A stretch of DNA of 64,000 bases, taken from assembly GCF_044904675.1 (NCBI RefSeq), contig NZ_JADIKJ010000005.1:1-64000 (forward strand). Direction: 5' to 3'. Below, piece after piece: positions 52,227 through 61,213 of this stretch. A program made the translations under genes and the position numbers. Below the pieces are notes generated by a model. It had not been told where the DNA came from. It did not search any database and saw only the letters and a program-made list of their open reading frames with translations. The stretch's first letter is position 1. Every line of letters begins with the position of its first letter. Source of the stretch: Dyella_B jejuensis. Lineage in GTDB: Bacteria; Pseudomonadota; Gammaproteobacteria; Xanthomonadales; Rhodanobacteraceae.

Positions 52227-53372
52227 TCACGCTTCGGCGCGGCGCCATGGCCCTATCGTCACGGGCGAATCCGAATGCGGCGGATGGCAATGCACATGCA
52301 CACGCACGCGGCCATCCGCGTCTTCGCCGAAGACGGTCAGCTTCTGAAAATGCACGCTGACTTCCTCGCCGTTCACGCCGCCATGCCGGTCCCAGTCGCG
52401 CTCGCTCCACTCGGCTTCCAGTGGCTGTTCCACGCCATCCAGGTGCAGTGCCGCGCGCACGCTGCCGGCCACATGCCGCAGGCTCAGCAAACGTGCGGAC
52501 AGGCTTCCATGCTGCGGCGGCATCAGCAGGATATCTTCCGGCCTGACGTGCACTGCCACATCGTGTACGCCATCGGAGACCCAGCCTTCCAGGCGTAATG
52601 CCTGGCCGAGCATGCACAAGGTCGAATCCTCGACCGTACCGGGAAGCGGCTGGCCGCGCGCGATGAAACGCGAAGCGAACGGCGTGGCGGGCTGACGGTA
52701 AATCTGTTCCGGCGTGCCGATCTGCTCGATGCGGCCGCGATTCATCAGCACCACGCGATCGGCCATCTCCAGCGCTTCTTCCTGATCGTGGGTGACGAAC
52801 AACGTCGTGATACCGAGCGAACGATGGAACTCGCGCAGCCATCGGCGCAGATTGACACGCACCTGTGCATCCAGCGCGCCGAAGGGCTCGTCCAGCAATA
52901 GCAAGCGCGGCTCGATCGCCAGCGCGCGCGCCAACGCCACGCGCTGGCGTTGGCCGCCGGAAAGCCGGGCCGGATAACGGTGGGCGAAGTCGGCCAGCTC
53001 CACCCGGCGCAGCAGTTCTTCCACCTTGGCCTTGATGACCGCTGCGCGCGGCCGCGATCGCCACGGCCGCACGCGCAAGCCGAACGCCACATTCTGCGCC
53101 ACGGTCATGTGCGGAAACAGCGCATAGTGCTGGAACACCAGACCCACCCCGCGGCATCGCGCATCCAGCGCGAGCAGATCCTGGCCATCGCGCCGTACAT
53201 TGCCGGCATCGGGATGATCCAGGCCGGCCAGGATACGCAACAGGCTGGTCTTGCCCGAGCCCGACGGACCGAGCACGGCGACAAATTCGCCATCGGCGAT
53301 GTTCAAGCTGACGTCGTCCAGCGCGGCAAACTGACCGAACTGGCGACGCAAACGGGAGATCTCGATACCCAT
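52227..53372 (-). CDS. cysA: Sulfate/thiosulfate ABC transporter, ATP-binding protein
   Basis: A 381-aa ATPase that powers sulfate import with CysT, CysW and Sbp. Walker A is GPSGSGKTSLL, the signature LSGGQRQRVALARAL, Walker B LLLLDEPFGALD and the switch His in FVTHDQEEALEMAD. RQFGQFAALDDVSL near the start is CysA-typical. The C-terminal third is a TOBE-like regulatory domain (VHVRPEDILLM). The ATG at 53372 with GGAA upstream is chosen. It is the last gene of the porin-sbp-cysT-cysW-cysA series on the minus strand. Confidence 0.96.
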   Translation of the reverse strand: MGIEISRLRRQFGQFAALDDVSLNIADGEFVAVLGPSGSGKTSLLRILAGLDHPDAGNVRRDGQDLLALDARCRGVGLVFQHYALFPHMTVAQNVAFGLRVRPWRSRPRAAVIKAKVEELLRRVELADFAHRYPARLSGGQRQRVALARALAIEPRLLLLDEPFGALDAQVRVNLRRWLREFHRSLGITTLFVTHDQEEALEMADRVVLMNRGRIEQIGTPEQIYRQPATPFASRFIARGQPLPGTVEDSTLCMLGQALRLEGWVSDGVHDVAVHVRPEDILLMPPQHGSLSARLLSLRHVAGSVRAALHLDGVEQPLEAEWSERDWDRHGGVNGEEVSVHFQKLTVFGEDADGRVRVHVHCHPPHSDSPVTIGPWRRAEA

Positions 53373-53395
53373 GTTTCCGCGCTTCCTCAGCAGTC

Positions 53396-54250
53396 CTAGC
53401 GAACCGCATGCAATACGCTGCCATGCCGCCACTCCACCAGGCGCTTGATGCCAAGCGTCAACACACTAAGCAGGGCCAGTAGTGAAGCCACTGCAAAGGC
53501 GGCGGAAAAATTTTCTTCGTAAAGCTGATCGACCTGGAGCGGCAGCGTGTTGGTGAGGCCGCGCAAGTGACCGGAAACCACATAGACCGCACCGAATTCG
53601 CCCATGGCGCGCGCATTGCACAGCAGCACCCCATAGAGCAGCGCCCAGCGTATCCTCGGCAGGGTCACGCGAAAGAAAATCTGCCATCCGCCAGCACCGA
53701 GCGTGAGCGCGGCCTCTTCCTGTTCCGAGCCTTGCGCCTGCATCAGCGGAATCAACTCACGCGCCACGAACGGCAAGGTAACGAAAACGGTAGCCAGCAC
53801 CAGGCCGGGCATGGCGAAAATCACCTGTACGCCATGTGCTTCGAGCCATGGCCCGAACCATCCGTATCTGCCGTAGACCAGGACCAGCATCATGCCTGCC
53901 ACTACTGGCGATACTGAAAACGGCAGGTCGATCAAGGCGCCGAGCAAGGCCTTGCCGCGAAAGTCGAAATGCGTCATCGACCAGGCCGCGGCCAGCCCGA
54001 AGACCAGGTTCAGGGGTACGGCGATCGCGGCGATGGTCAAGGTGAGGCGGACCGCCGCAAGCGTGTCCGGCTGGCGGATGGCATCGATATAGAAGGCGAC
54101 GCCTTGGCGAAAGGCCTCGGCGATAATTGCCAGCAGCGGCAGCACCAGCAGCCACGCCATCACGATCAACGCAGCGCCGACCAGGGCGCCGCGCGCCGCG
54201 CGGACCGTCCAGGCGGGACGGCCACCGAGCGAGGCGGCGACCACCGCCAT
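53396..54250 (-). CDS. cysW: Sulfate ABC transporter permease CysW
   Basis: A 284-aa inner-membrane permease with about six helices. LVLPLLAIIAEAF is the first helix. DLPFSVSPVVAGMMLVLVYG is the conserved cytoplasmic loop, and EQEEAALTLGAGGWQIFFRVTLPRIRWALLYGV carries the EAA motif that docks to CysA. GEFGAVYVVSGHLRG is CysW-specific. The ATG at 54250 overlaps the cysT stop by one base (TGATG), so translation is coupled. The longer upstream frame runs through cysT out of frame and is rejected. Confidence 0.95.
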   Translation of the reverse strand: MAVVAASLGGRPAWTVRAARGALVGAALIVMAWLLVLPLLAIIAEAFRQGVAFYIDAIRQPDTLAAVRLTLTIAAIAVPLNLVFGLAAAWSMTHFDFRGKALLGALIDLPFSVSPVVAGMMLVLVYGRYGWFGPWLEAHGVQVIFAMPGLVLATVFVTLPFVARELIPLMQAQGSEQEEAALTLGAGGWQIFFRVTLPRIRWALLYGVLLCNARAMGEFGAVYVVSGHLRGLTNTLPLQVDQLYEENFSAAFAVASLLALLSVLTLGIKRLVEWRHGSVLHAVR

Positions 54251-55074
54251 CAGCGCAACACCGCCCAGCGGCGCGTCCAGCGTTGCAGCACGGCCAGCGC
54301 CACCAGCAGCACCAGGGACGCCGCGAGCATCACGGTGCCTAGCGCGGCGCCGCCGCGATAGTCGTATTGCGAATCGATCTTTTGCACGATCAGGTAAGGC
54401 GCGATTTCGGTACGAAACAGCCGGTTGCCGGAAATGAATACCACCGAGCCGTACTCGCCGATGGCGCGTGCCAATGCCAACGTATAGCCGGCCAGCAAAG
54501 TGGGCAGCAGCAATGGCAGCACGACGCGGAAGAAGCGCTGCAACGGCGAGGCACCCAAGGTATAGGCCGCTTCTTCCAGGTCGCTTTCCAAGCCTTCCAG
54601 CACCGGTTGCAACGTGCGCACGACGAATGGCAAACCCACGAACACCATCGCCACCAGCACCCCCAGCCGCGTATACGCCACCTCGATGCCGAACGGCGCC
54701 AGGCGACTGCCCAGCCAGCCATTGGGTGCATACAGCGCGGTCAGCGCAATGCCGGCCACCGCGGTGGGCAGGGCGAACGGAAGATCGACCAATGCATCGC
54801 ACACTCGGCGAAATGCAAAGCGGTAGCGCACCAGCACCCACGCCACCAGCAGGCCGAGCAATACGTCGATGCTGGCAGCAAGCAACGCGGCGCCGAAACT
54901 CAGGCGCAACGATGCCAGCACGCGCCGCGTGCCGATCTGTGCCCACCAGCCGGCGGGCCCGAGTTCGCACGCGGTCCACAGCAGCGCGGCCAGCGGCACC
55001 AGCACGCAACTGCCGAGCACCGCGCAGGTATAGCCGGTGCTGAGACGGAATCCGGGCAGCAGATGACGGCCCAC
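54250..55074 (-). CDS. cysT: Sulfate ABC transporter permease CysT
   Basis: A 274-aa inner-membrane permease with about six helices (CysU in some species). LVPLAALLWTACELG is the first helix. DLPFALPTAVAGIALTALYA is the conserved loop, and LEEAAYTLGASPLQRFFRVVLPLLLPTLLAG is the EAA motif. GEYGSVVFISGN is typical for CysT. I take a GTG at 55074 as start, a few bases after the sbp stop and behind a GGGGAG site; no ATG lies in the right place. It overlaps cysW by one base. Confidence 0.93.
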   Translation of the reverse strand: MGRHLLPGFRLSTGYTCAVLGSCVLVPLAALLWTACELGPAGWWAQIGTRRVLASLRLSFGAALLAASIDVLLGLLVAWVLVRYRFAFRRVCDALVDLPFALPTAVAGIALTALYAPNGWLGSRLAPFGIEVAYTRLGVLVAMVFVGLPFVVRTLQPVLEGLESDLEEAAYTLGASPLQRFFRVVLPLLLPTLLAGYTLALARAIGEYGSVVFISGNRLFRTEIAPYLIVQKIDSQYDYRGGAALGTVMLAASLVLLVALAVLQRWTRRWAVLR

Positions 55075-55079
55075 GGCGC

Positions 55080-56081
55080 CTAATGCTCCCCTTCGGTGAT
55101 CTGGTCGAACACGCCGCCGTCGGCAAAATAAGTCGCTTGCACTTTGCGCCAGTCGCCGAATTGCTCGGCGATGGTGAAGGTTTTCACTGCCGGGAATTGC
55201 GTCGCGTAATGGGCCACGGCCGACGCCAGCCGCGGCCGGAAAAAGTGCCTGGCGGCAATGGCTTGGCCTTCCGGGCTGTACAGGAATTGCAGGTAAGCCT
55301 GCGCAACCTTCTGCGTGCCGTGCCTGGCGGCGACCGAATCCACCACGGCTACCGGCGGCTCGGCCAGGATCGTCGTGGACGGCACGACGACTTCGTAGTT
55401 GTCCTTGCCGAATTCCTGCAAAGTCAGCAGTGCCTCGCTTTCCCACGCGATCAACACGTCGCCGATGCCGCGCTGGACAAAGGTATTGGTGGCGCCGCGT
55501 GCGCCCGAATCCAGCACCGGAACGTTCTTGTACAACGCCGTGACATAAGCACGCGCCTTATCGGCGTTGCCGTTCGACTGGCGTGCAGCCCAGCCCCAGG
55601 CAGCCAGGAAATTCCAGCGCGCGCCACCGGAGGTCTTGGGATTGGGCGTGATCACTTGCACATCGGGCCGGACCAAATCAGGCCAATCGCGAATCTTCTT
55701 CGGGTTCCCCTTGCGCACCAGGAATACAATGGTCGAGGTATAAGGCGAGCTATGGTTCGGCAGCCGCGTTTGCCAGTTTTCGGCAAGCAGGCCCTTGTCC
55801 GCCAGCACGTCGATGTCATAGGCCAGCGCCAACGTCACCACGTCCGCCTGCAAGCCATCCAGCACCGCGCGCGCCTGCTTGCCCGAACCGCCATTGGACG
55901 TGGTGACCGTGACACTCTGTCCGGCCTGCCTGGCCCATTGCGCCTTGAAGGCGGCATCCACGTCCTGGAAATACTCACGGGTCGGATCGTAGGACACATT
56001 CAGCAGCTTGGTGTCCGCGGCAACGGCATGGCCAACTCCCATGGTAAGCAACGCGGCAAGCATGAGCCATGTTCGTTTCAT
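55080..56081 (-). CDS. sbp: Sulfate-binding periplasmic protein
   Basis: A 333-aa solute-binding protein. The signal peptide is MKRTWLMLAALLTMGVGHAVA. The mature part has LLNVSYDPTREYFQDVDAAF, the Sbp hallmark. VTTSNGGSGKQARAVLDGLQADVVTLALAYDID provides sulfate-contact residues, and NPKTSGGARWNFLAAWGW, RGIGDVLIAWESEA and FADGGVFDQI follow. The ATG at 56081 is preceded by GGAGG. It sits between the porin gene and cysT, 6 nt before the cysT start, consistent with an operon. A possible -10 (TATAGT) is about 45 bp upstream. Confidence 0.96.
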   Translation of the reverse strand: MKRTWLMLAALLTMGVGHAVAADTKLLNVSYDPTREYFQDVDAAFKAQWARQAGQSVTVTTSNGGSGKQARAVLDGLQADVVTLALAYDIDVLADKGLLAENWQTRLPNHSSPYTSTIVFLVRKGNPKKIRDWPDLVRPDVQVITPNPKTSGGARWNFLAAWGWAARQSNGNADKARAYVTALYKNVPVLDSGARGATNTFVQRGIGDVLIAWESEALLTLQEFGKDNYEVVVPSTTILAEPPVAVVDSVAARHGTQKVAQAYLQFLYSPEGQAIAARHFFRPRLASAVAHYATQFPAVKTFTIAEQFGDWRKVQATYFADGGVFDQITEGEH

Positions 56082-56270
56082 GCGTAACGACCTCCGTAAG
56101 CAGAGCGAGAACACCCACGCTGGACTATAGGTTTGGACGGCTGGATGGCCGAAATCGCGGTTCGTCCTATGCATAGTGCCGATCAGTTCCGATGACCGAG
56201 CGAGAATCCGCGACACTGGCCGCTGTCGACATGCCGAGTCTCTTTCGCCGCATGCAGCATGGATGGTCCC

Positions 56271-57479
56271 TTAAATGAAGACTTCCACACGCAACTCCAC
56301 CACTTGCGGATTAATCACCAGGCCGCGTCGGTCACTGAAGGCGCGGATGTAATTCGCCTGGAACCGCAGATGGGTGCCGAGATACCAGTTCGCGCCGGCG
56401 GTCCAGTCATGCTCCTTGCCGCCCAGCACCGTGCCGTCGTTGAGGTCCAGCTCGCTGTAGCGCACGGCAAATTCCACCGCGCCCCAGGGACGCGAGGGAA
56501 TCACGTTGCTGACGTTGCCGTCGTGGTACTGGCGCGATTCCCCGGTCAGCACCCAGGTGCCATAGACGTAATAACCGCTGAGGTCGTAGTGCGGCTTGCC
56601 GGTGTCGAACGTGGTCTGCGCCTGCAGGTATTCGCTCTGCACCGACCAGGGGCCGTCGATCCACAGTCCTTCCAGGCCCAGGCGATCGATATGATCCACG
56701 CCGCTAAGCGTGCCCGAACTGACCAGCGTCACCGTGGTCAGCCCCGCTTCCGGCGTCGTCTTGAAGCTGGCCGTGGCCGGCTGCTGCACGCCCAGCGCAT
56801 TTACCAGTCCATAAGGATGTTCGCGCGAGACGGCAAGGCCCAGGTGCAGCACATGCGTGGCCTGATGGATGGGCACCCACGCGGCCCGCGCGGCCAGCGT
56901 ATGCCCTGGATCCTTCCCTTGCATGTTGTGGCTGTAATAGCCCAGGCTGGCCAACCAATGCGTGCGCTGGATAGCCCAGTCCACGCCGATCCGGCGATTC
57001 TCGTAGACCGCCTGCGAGGGCAGCGCCAGTTCGATGAAGGTGGTTTGCGTCGACGTCGTGACGCCTTCGAAACTCACCGGCGTCTTGCTTTGCCCGAATC
57101 GGATCGCGCCAAAATCGTCGTCACCGGTGACGGCCTTCGTCTGCAGGCGCAGGAAAGCATCCTGCCACTGCCTGGACTGGAAGTCGTAATACAGCGTGCC
57201 ATCGTAGACGCCCGGTTTCTTGACATAGAGACCCAGGTATTTGCGCCGGTTGGTGTGCGCATCCGTGAATTTGCCGTCGTCGTGCGAAAAGTCGTTCACA
57301 TCGTACTGATAGCGCAAGATCAGGCCGATATCCGTGCCATCGCTCAGTTGCGCGTGGGTGGGCCAATCAGTGAGCCAGTCATCGTTGCCGGCCCGGGCGA
57401 CACCGGCAGCCCAAAGGGTCATCGCCGACCATGCGGCCAAGGTGATCATGACGTGGGCAAGCTTCGATCTTCGCGGCAT
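56271..57479 (-). CDS. OprP/OprO-type outer-membrane porin, likely for sulfate
   Basis: A 402-aa porin. The start at 57479 (GGAG 6 nt upstream) gives a signal peptide ending in GVARA. The mature part has beta-barrel alternation: LILRYQYDVNDFSHDDGKF, RRKYLGLYVKK, FGQSKTPVSFEG and repeated aromatic strand ends up to a C-terminal VELRVEVFI. These match phosphate-selective porin O and P. The neighbours are sulfate genes: it is upstream of sbp on the same strand and divergent from cysJ. So I infer passage of sulfate or another oxyanion rather than phosphate. Selectivity residues cannot be judged without a structural model. Confidence 0.82.
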   Translation of the reverse strand: MPRRSKLAHVMITLAAWSAMTLWAAGVARAGNDDWLTDWPTHAQLSDGTDIGLILRYQYDVNDFSHDDGKFTDAHTNRRKYLGLYVKKPGVYDGTLYYDFQSRQWQDAFLRLQTKAVTGDDDFGAIRFGQSKTPVSFEGVTTSTQTTFIELALPSQAVYENRRIGVDWAIQRTHWLASLGYYSHNMQGKDPGHTLAARAAWVPIHQATHVLHLGLAVSREHPYGLVNALGVQQPATASFKTTPEAGLTTVTLVSSGTLSGVDHIDRLGLEGLWIDGPWSVQSEYLQAQTTFDTGKPHYDLSGYYVYGTWVLTGESRQYHDGNVSNVIPSRPWGAVEFAVRYSELDLNDGTVLGGKEHDWTAGANWYLGTHLRFQANYIRAFSDRRGLVINPQVVELRVEVFI

Positions 57480-57709
57480 GCATAGCTCCGGCGCCGCCGC
57501 ACGCGGCGCCCATGATGAATAGGTGAAAAGCCCCTGATCGGAGCGCCCGGGGAAACGGCGCCCTGACTCCATCCTGCCCGGCCTGTTTTGCGCAAAGAAA
57601 GGAGCGAACGGCATGCGGATATGCCGCCCCATCATTTCTTCGCCGGTAAACGAAGTTCTAACATCCTTGGAATCATATGGACGTCTATACGTCCAAGGAC
57701 GATCCAGCG
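57480..57709. promoter_or_regulatory. Divergent porin/cysJ control region
   Basis: This 230-bp gap separates the import operon from the reduction operon. It holds CGGCAT-N6-ATGCCG (about 57610-57627) and a perfect 18-bp palindrome TGGACGT-CTAT-ACGTCCA (57678-57695), close to the cysJ start. A second, overlapping pairing is possible between CCTTGGA (57665-57671) and TCCAAGG (57692-57698). These are candidates for CysB-like or other sulfur regulation. No CysB consensus is claimed. Confidence 0.45.
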
Positions 57710-59506
57710 ATGACGGCCGCCACCGTATCACCCCTGCCCGAAGACAAGCAGCCGCTGGTCGCGCGGCTGATCGACGGACTGGAAGCGCCGGCCCTGCAGT
57801 GGCTTTCCGGCTACCTGGCGGGTGTCGCGGTACAGCGCCAGGGCGGTGGCAGGCCCGCGCCAGCCGAGCCTGTCTCCGTCGCGGAAACGCAGGCCCGCCT
57901 GACCATCGTGTATGGCAGCCAGACCGGCAACGCCAAGCGTCTGGCCGAGGAACTCGGCCGCCGCGCCAGCAGCGCCGGGCTGGTCGCGCGCGTGGTTCGC
58001 GCCGATGTGTATCCGCTGCGTGAACTCAAGCAGGAACGCCTGCTCTACATCGTGATCAGTACGCAAGGCGACGCCGAACCGCCGGATGATGCCCGTACCC
58101 TGGTCGAATTCCTCGGCAGCCAGCGCGCCCCGAAACTCGATGGCTTGCACTACGCCGTGCTTGGCCTGGGCGATTCCAGCTACCCGGACTTCTGCGCCAT
58201 CGGCCGCCAGCTGGATGAACGCCTCGCCGCGCTCAACGCGCAGCGCCTGCTGCCGGCGGGTGAAGCGGACGTCGACGTGGAAACGGTGGCGCAGCCGTGG
58301 CTGGAGCAAGCCCTGCAACATGCGCGCGAACAACTGAAAACGTCCACGCCGCTGGCCAAAGTCACGCCGTTGCGCACGGCGCGCAGCGTGCCCGCCTGGC
58401 ACCGCGAGCAGCCGTTCGAGGCACCCGTGCTGCTCAATCAGCGCATTACCGGCCGCGGCAGCGATCGCGACGTGCGCCATCTGGAACTGTCATTGGAAGG
58501 TTCCGGACTGCGCTATGCGCCGGGCGACGCGCTGGGTGTATGGCCGACCCAGTCGCCGGCCCTGGTCGATGCGCTGCTGCGCGCCGTACAGCTTGATGGC
58601 GAGATGGCCGTGCGGGTGGCGGAGGAAGAACGTCCATTGCGCGCATGGCTGAGCGATCGCCGCGAACTGACCCAGCTGACGCGCCCGTTCTTTTCCGCGC
58701 ACGCCGAACGCTGTGGCGACGCTGCGCTGCGCGAACTGCTGCAGCCCGCCTCGCGCGATGCATTGGCGACCTTGTTCTCCCGCTGGCAGGTGCTGGATCT
58801 GCTGCGCCACCATCCCGCGCCATGGACCGCGGATGCGCTGGTCGCTGCATTACGTCCCTTGGCGCCGCGCCTCTATTCCATTGCCTCCAGCCAGGCGGTG
58901 GTCGGCGAGGAGGTACACCTTACCGTCAGCCACGTCGATTACGCGCTCGATGGCGAAGCTCGCTGGGGCGCCGCCAGCCGTTATCTGTCCGGGCGCAGCG
59001 AAAACGACACCGCACCGGTCTTCATCGAGGCCAACGAACGTTTCCGCCTGCCGGCGGATGAGCGCGACATCGTGATGATCGGGCCCGGCACCGGCGTGGC
59101 GCCGTTTCGCGCCTTCGTGCAGGAACGCGCCGAACGCGGCGCGAGCGGGCGCAACTGGCTGCTGTTCGGCAATCCGCATTTCGATTCGGACTTCCTGTAC
59201 CAGGTGGAATGGCAGCAAGCACTGAAGAACGGCCAGCTGCACCGGCTCGATCTCGCGTTTTCGCGCGACCAGTCCGACAAGATCTACGTCCAGCATCGCC
59301 TGCGCGAACAAGGCCGGCGCCTGTACGAATGGCTCGATAGCGGCGCGCATCTGTACGTCTGCGGCGATGCCAGCCGGATGGCGAAAGACGTACACCAGAC
59401 ACTGATCGCGATCGTCGCCGGACAGAGCGGCCGCACGGCAGAAGATGCCGAGGCGTGGTTGAACCAGTTGATCCAGCAGGGCCGGTACGCCCGCGACGTG
59501 TATTGA
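57710..59506 (+). CDS. cysJ: Sulfite reductase flavoprotein alpha subunit
   Basis: A 598-aa diflavin reductase that moves electrons from NADPH through FAD and FMN to CysI. The FMN domain has LTIVYGSQTGNAKRLAEELG and VISTQGDAEPPDDA. The FAD/NADPH domain has RLYSIASSQ, a GPGTGVAPFRAFVQER loop, LLFGNPH and the C-terminal YVCGDASRMAKDVHQTL. Length equals E. coli CysJ (599). I prefer the ATG at 57710, with AAGGA upstream; the frame also opens at 57677, which would place the 18-bp palindrome inside the gene. cysI follows after 9 nt. Confidence 0.95.
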   Translation: MTAATVSPLPEDKQPLVARLIDGLEAPALQWLSGYLAGVAVQRQGGGRPAPAEPVSVAETQARLTIVYGSQTGNAKRLAEELGRRASSAGLVARVVRADVYPLRELKQERLLYIVISTQGDAEPPDDARTLVEFLGSQRAPKLDGLHYAVLGLGDSSYPDFCAIGRQLDERLAALNAQRLLPAGEADVDVETVAQPWLEQALQHAREQLKTSTPLAKVTPLRTARSVPAWHREQPFEAPVLLNQRITGRGSDRDVRHLELSLEGSGLRYAPGDALGVWPTQSPALVDALLRAVQLDGEMAVRVAEEERPLRAWLSDRRELTQLTRPFFSAHAERCGDAALRELLQPASRDALATLFSRWQVLDLLRHHPAPWTADALVAALRPLAPRLYSIASSQAVVGEEVHLTVSHVDYALDGEARWGAASRYLSGRSENDTAPVFIEANERFRLPADERDIVMIGPGTGVAPFRAFVQERAERGASGRNWLLFGNPHFDSDFLYQVEWQQALKNGQLHRLDLAFSRDQSDKIYVQHRLREQGRRLYEWLDSGAHLYVCGDASRMAKDVHQTLIAIVAGQSGRTAEDAEAWLNQLIQQGRYARDVY

Positions 59507-59515
59507 GGCCTTACG

Positions 59516-61213
59516 ATGAGCGATAGCACGGTTTCCGAATTTGAACGCATCAAGGCCAACAGCCGCTTCCTGCGCGGCACGCTGGTGGAGAGCCTGGCCG
59601 ACCCGGTCACCGGCGCGATCAGCGATGACGATAACAAGCTGCTGAAGTTCCATGGCAGCTATCAGCAGGATGATCGCGACCTGCGCGAGGAACGCCGCAA
59701 GCAAAAGCTGGAGCCGGCGTACCAGTTCATGGTGCGCGCGCGCCTGGCGGGCGGCGTGCTCAGTCCCGCGCAATGGCTGTCGTTCGACCATATCGCCCGC
59801 ACCTGGGCCAATCACACGCTGCGCATTACCACGCGGCAGACGTTCCAGTTGCATGGCGTGCTCAAGCGCAACCTCAAGCGTTCGATCGCGGCGATGAACG
59901 ACGCCCTGGTCAGCACCATCGCGGCATGCGGCGACGTGAACCGCAATGTCGTTGCCAGCGCCAATCCGGTATCGACTCCCGCGCATCGCGTGGCGTATCG
60001 CTGGGCCGAACGCCTGTCCGAACACCTCAAACCCAGGACGCGCGCGTACCACGAGATCTGGCTGGACGAACAATTGGTTGCCGGCGGCGAAGCAGAGAGC
60101 GAACCGCTGTACGGACCGACCTATCTGCCGCGCAAGTTCAAGATCGGCGTAGCGGTGCCGCCCACCAATGACGTGGATGTATTCGCGCAGGACCTTGGCT
60201 TGATCGCCATCATCGAGCATGGCGAATTGCTTGGCTTCAATATCGCGATTGGCGGCGGCATGGGGGCGAGCCATGGCGACCCGAGCACTTATCCACGGCT
60301 GGGCAGCGTGATCGGTTTCGTGGTACCGGAACAATTGCTGCGCACCGCCGAAGGCATCATCGAGGTCCAACGCGATCATGGCAATCGCCAGGAGCGCAAG
60401 CACGCGCGCCTGAAATACACCATCGATCGCATGGGCCTGGCTGCCTTCAAGGCTGAACTTGAACGCCGTATCGGCTTTGCGCTGCAATCCTCGCGCGCCT
60501 ACCGTTTCGAGCACACCGGCGACCGCTACGGCTGGACGGAAGGCGATGACGGGCGCTGGCACCTGACCTTGCACATCGAATCGGGCCGGCTCGCCGACCT
60601 GCCGGACCGGCCACACCTCAGCGGCCTGCGCGCGATCGCCGAGCAACATCGAGGTGATTTCCGGCTGACCTGCAACCAGAACCTGATCATCGCCAATGTG
60701 CCGGCCGCGCAGCGCGAACCTATCGACGCGCTGGCGGCCGAATACAAGCTGGACGGCTATCGCCATCTCAGCGGCATCCGCCGTCACGCCGTAGCCTGCG
60801 TGGCAATGCCCACGTGCGGCCTGGCGATGGCCGAGAGCGAACGCTACGTGCCGCAGTTGCTGCCCAAGCTGGAAGCCCTGCTCGATCGCCACGGCTTGCA
60901 CGACGAACCGATCCTGCTGCGCCTGTCCGGCTGCCCGAACGGCTGCTCCCGTCCTTACCTGGGCGAGATCGCCTTGGTCGGCCGCGCCATAGGCCGCTAC
61001 GACTTGCGCCTGGGCGCGGATTTCGCCGGGCAGCGGCTCAACCGCACGTTGCGCGAGAACATCGACGAAGCGGGCATCCTGACCGAACTGGATGCACTGT
61101 TCGCACGCTACGCCGCCGAACGGCAAGCGCAGGAGCACTTTGGCGATTTTCTCGTGCGCAGCGGTACGCTACCTGCGGCCGCTCACGCCATCGATGTGGA
61201 CGTTTTCGCATGA
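59516..61213 (+). CDS. cysI: Sulfite reductase hemoprotein beta subunit
   Basis: A 565-aa siroheme/[4Fe-4S] enzyme that reduces sulfite to sulfide with six electrons. The cluster cysteines are C-x5-C in CVAMPTC and C-x3-C in SGCPNGCSRP, as in E. coli CysI. LRITTRQTFQLHGVLKRNLK and GDVNRNVVASANP are substrate- and siroheme-site stretches. The usual length is 570. GAGG lies before the ATG. It is 9 nt after cysJ, and its stop overlaps the cysH start (ATGA), so the set is coupled. Siroheme synthase (cysG) is not in the window. Confidence 0.96.
   Translation: MSDSTVSEFERIKANSRFLRGTLVESLADPVTGAISDDDNKLLKFHGSYQQDDRDLREERRKQKLEPAYQFMVRARLAGGVLSPAQWLSFDHIARTWANHTLRITTRQTFQLHGVLKRNLKRSIAAMNDALVSTIAACGDVNRNVVASANPVSTPAHRVAYRWAERLSEHLKPRTRAYHEIWLDEQLVAGGEAESEPLYGPTYLPRKFKIGVAVPPTNDVDVFAQDLGLIAIIEHGELLGFNIAIGGGMGASHGDPSTYPRLGSVIGFVVPEQLLRTAEGIIEVQRDHGNRQERKHARLKYTIDRMGLAAFKAELERRIGFALQSSRAYRFEHTGDRYGWTEGDDGRWHLTLHIESGRLADLPDRPHLSGLRAIAEQHRGDFRLTCNQNLIIANVPAAQREPIDALAAEYKLDGYRHLSGIRRHAVACVAMPTCGLAMAESERYVPQLLPKLEALLDRHGLHDEPILLRLSGCPNGCSRPYLGEIALVGRAIGRYDLRLGADFAGQRLNRTLRENIDEAGILTELDALFARYAAERQAQEHFGDFLVRSGTLPAAAHAIDVDVFA

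Noticed and set aside
54251..55126. Upstream extension of the cysW reading frame
   Set aside because: It runs through cysT in another frame; the coupled ATG at 54250 matches the family start.
58850..61138. 762-aa minus-strand frame over cysJ/cysI
   Set aside because: Antisense to two complete sulfite reductase genes; composition typical of a shadow frame.
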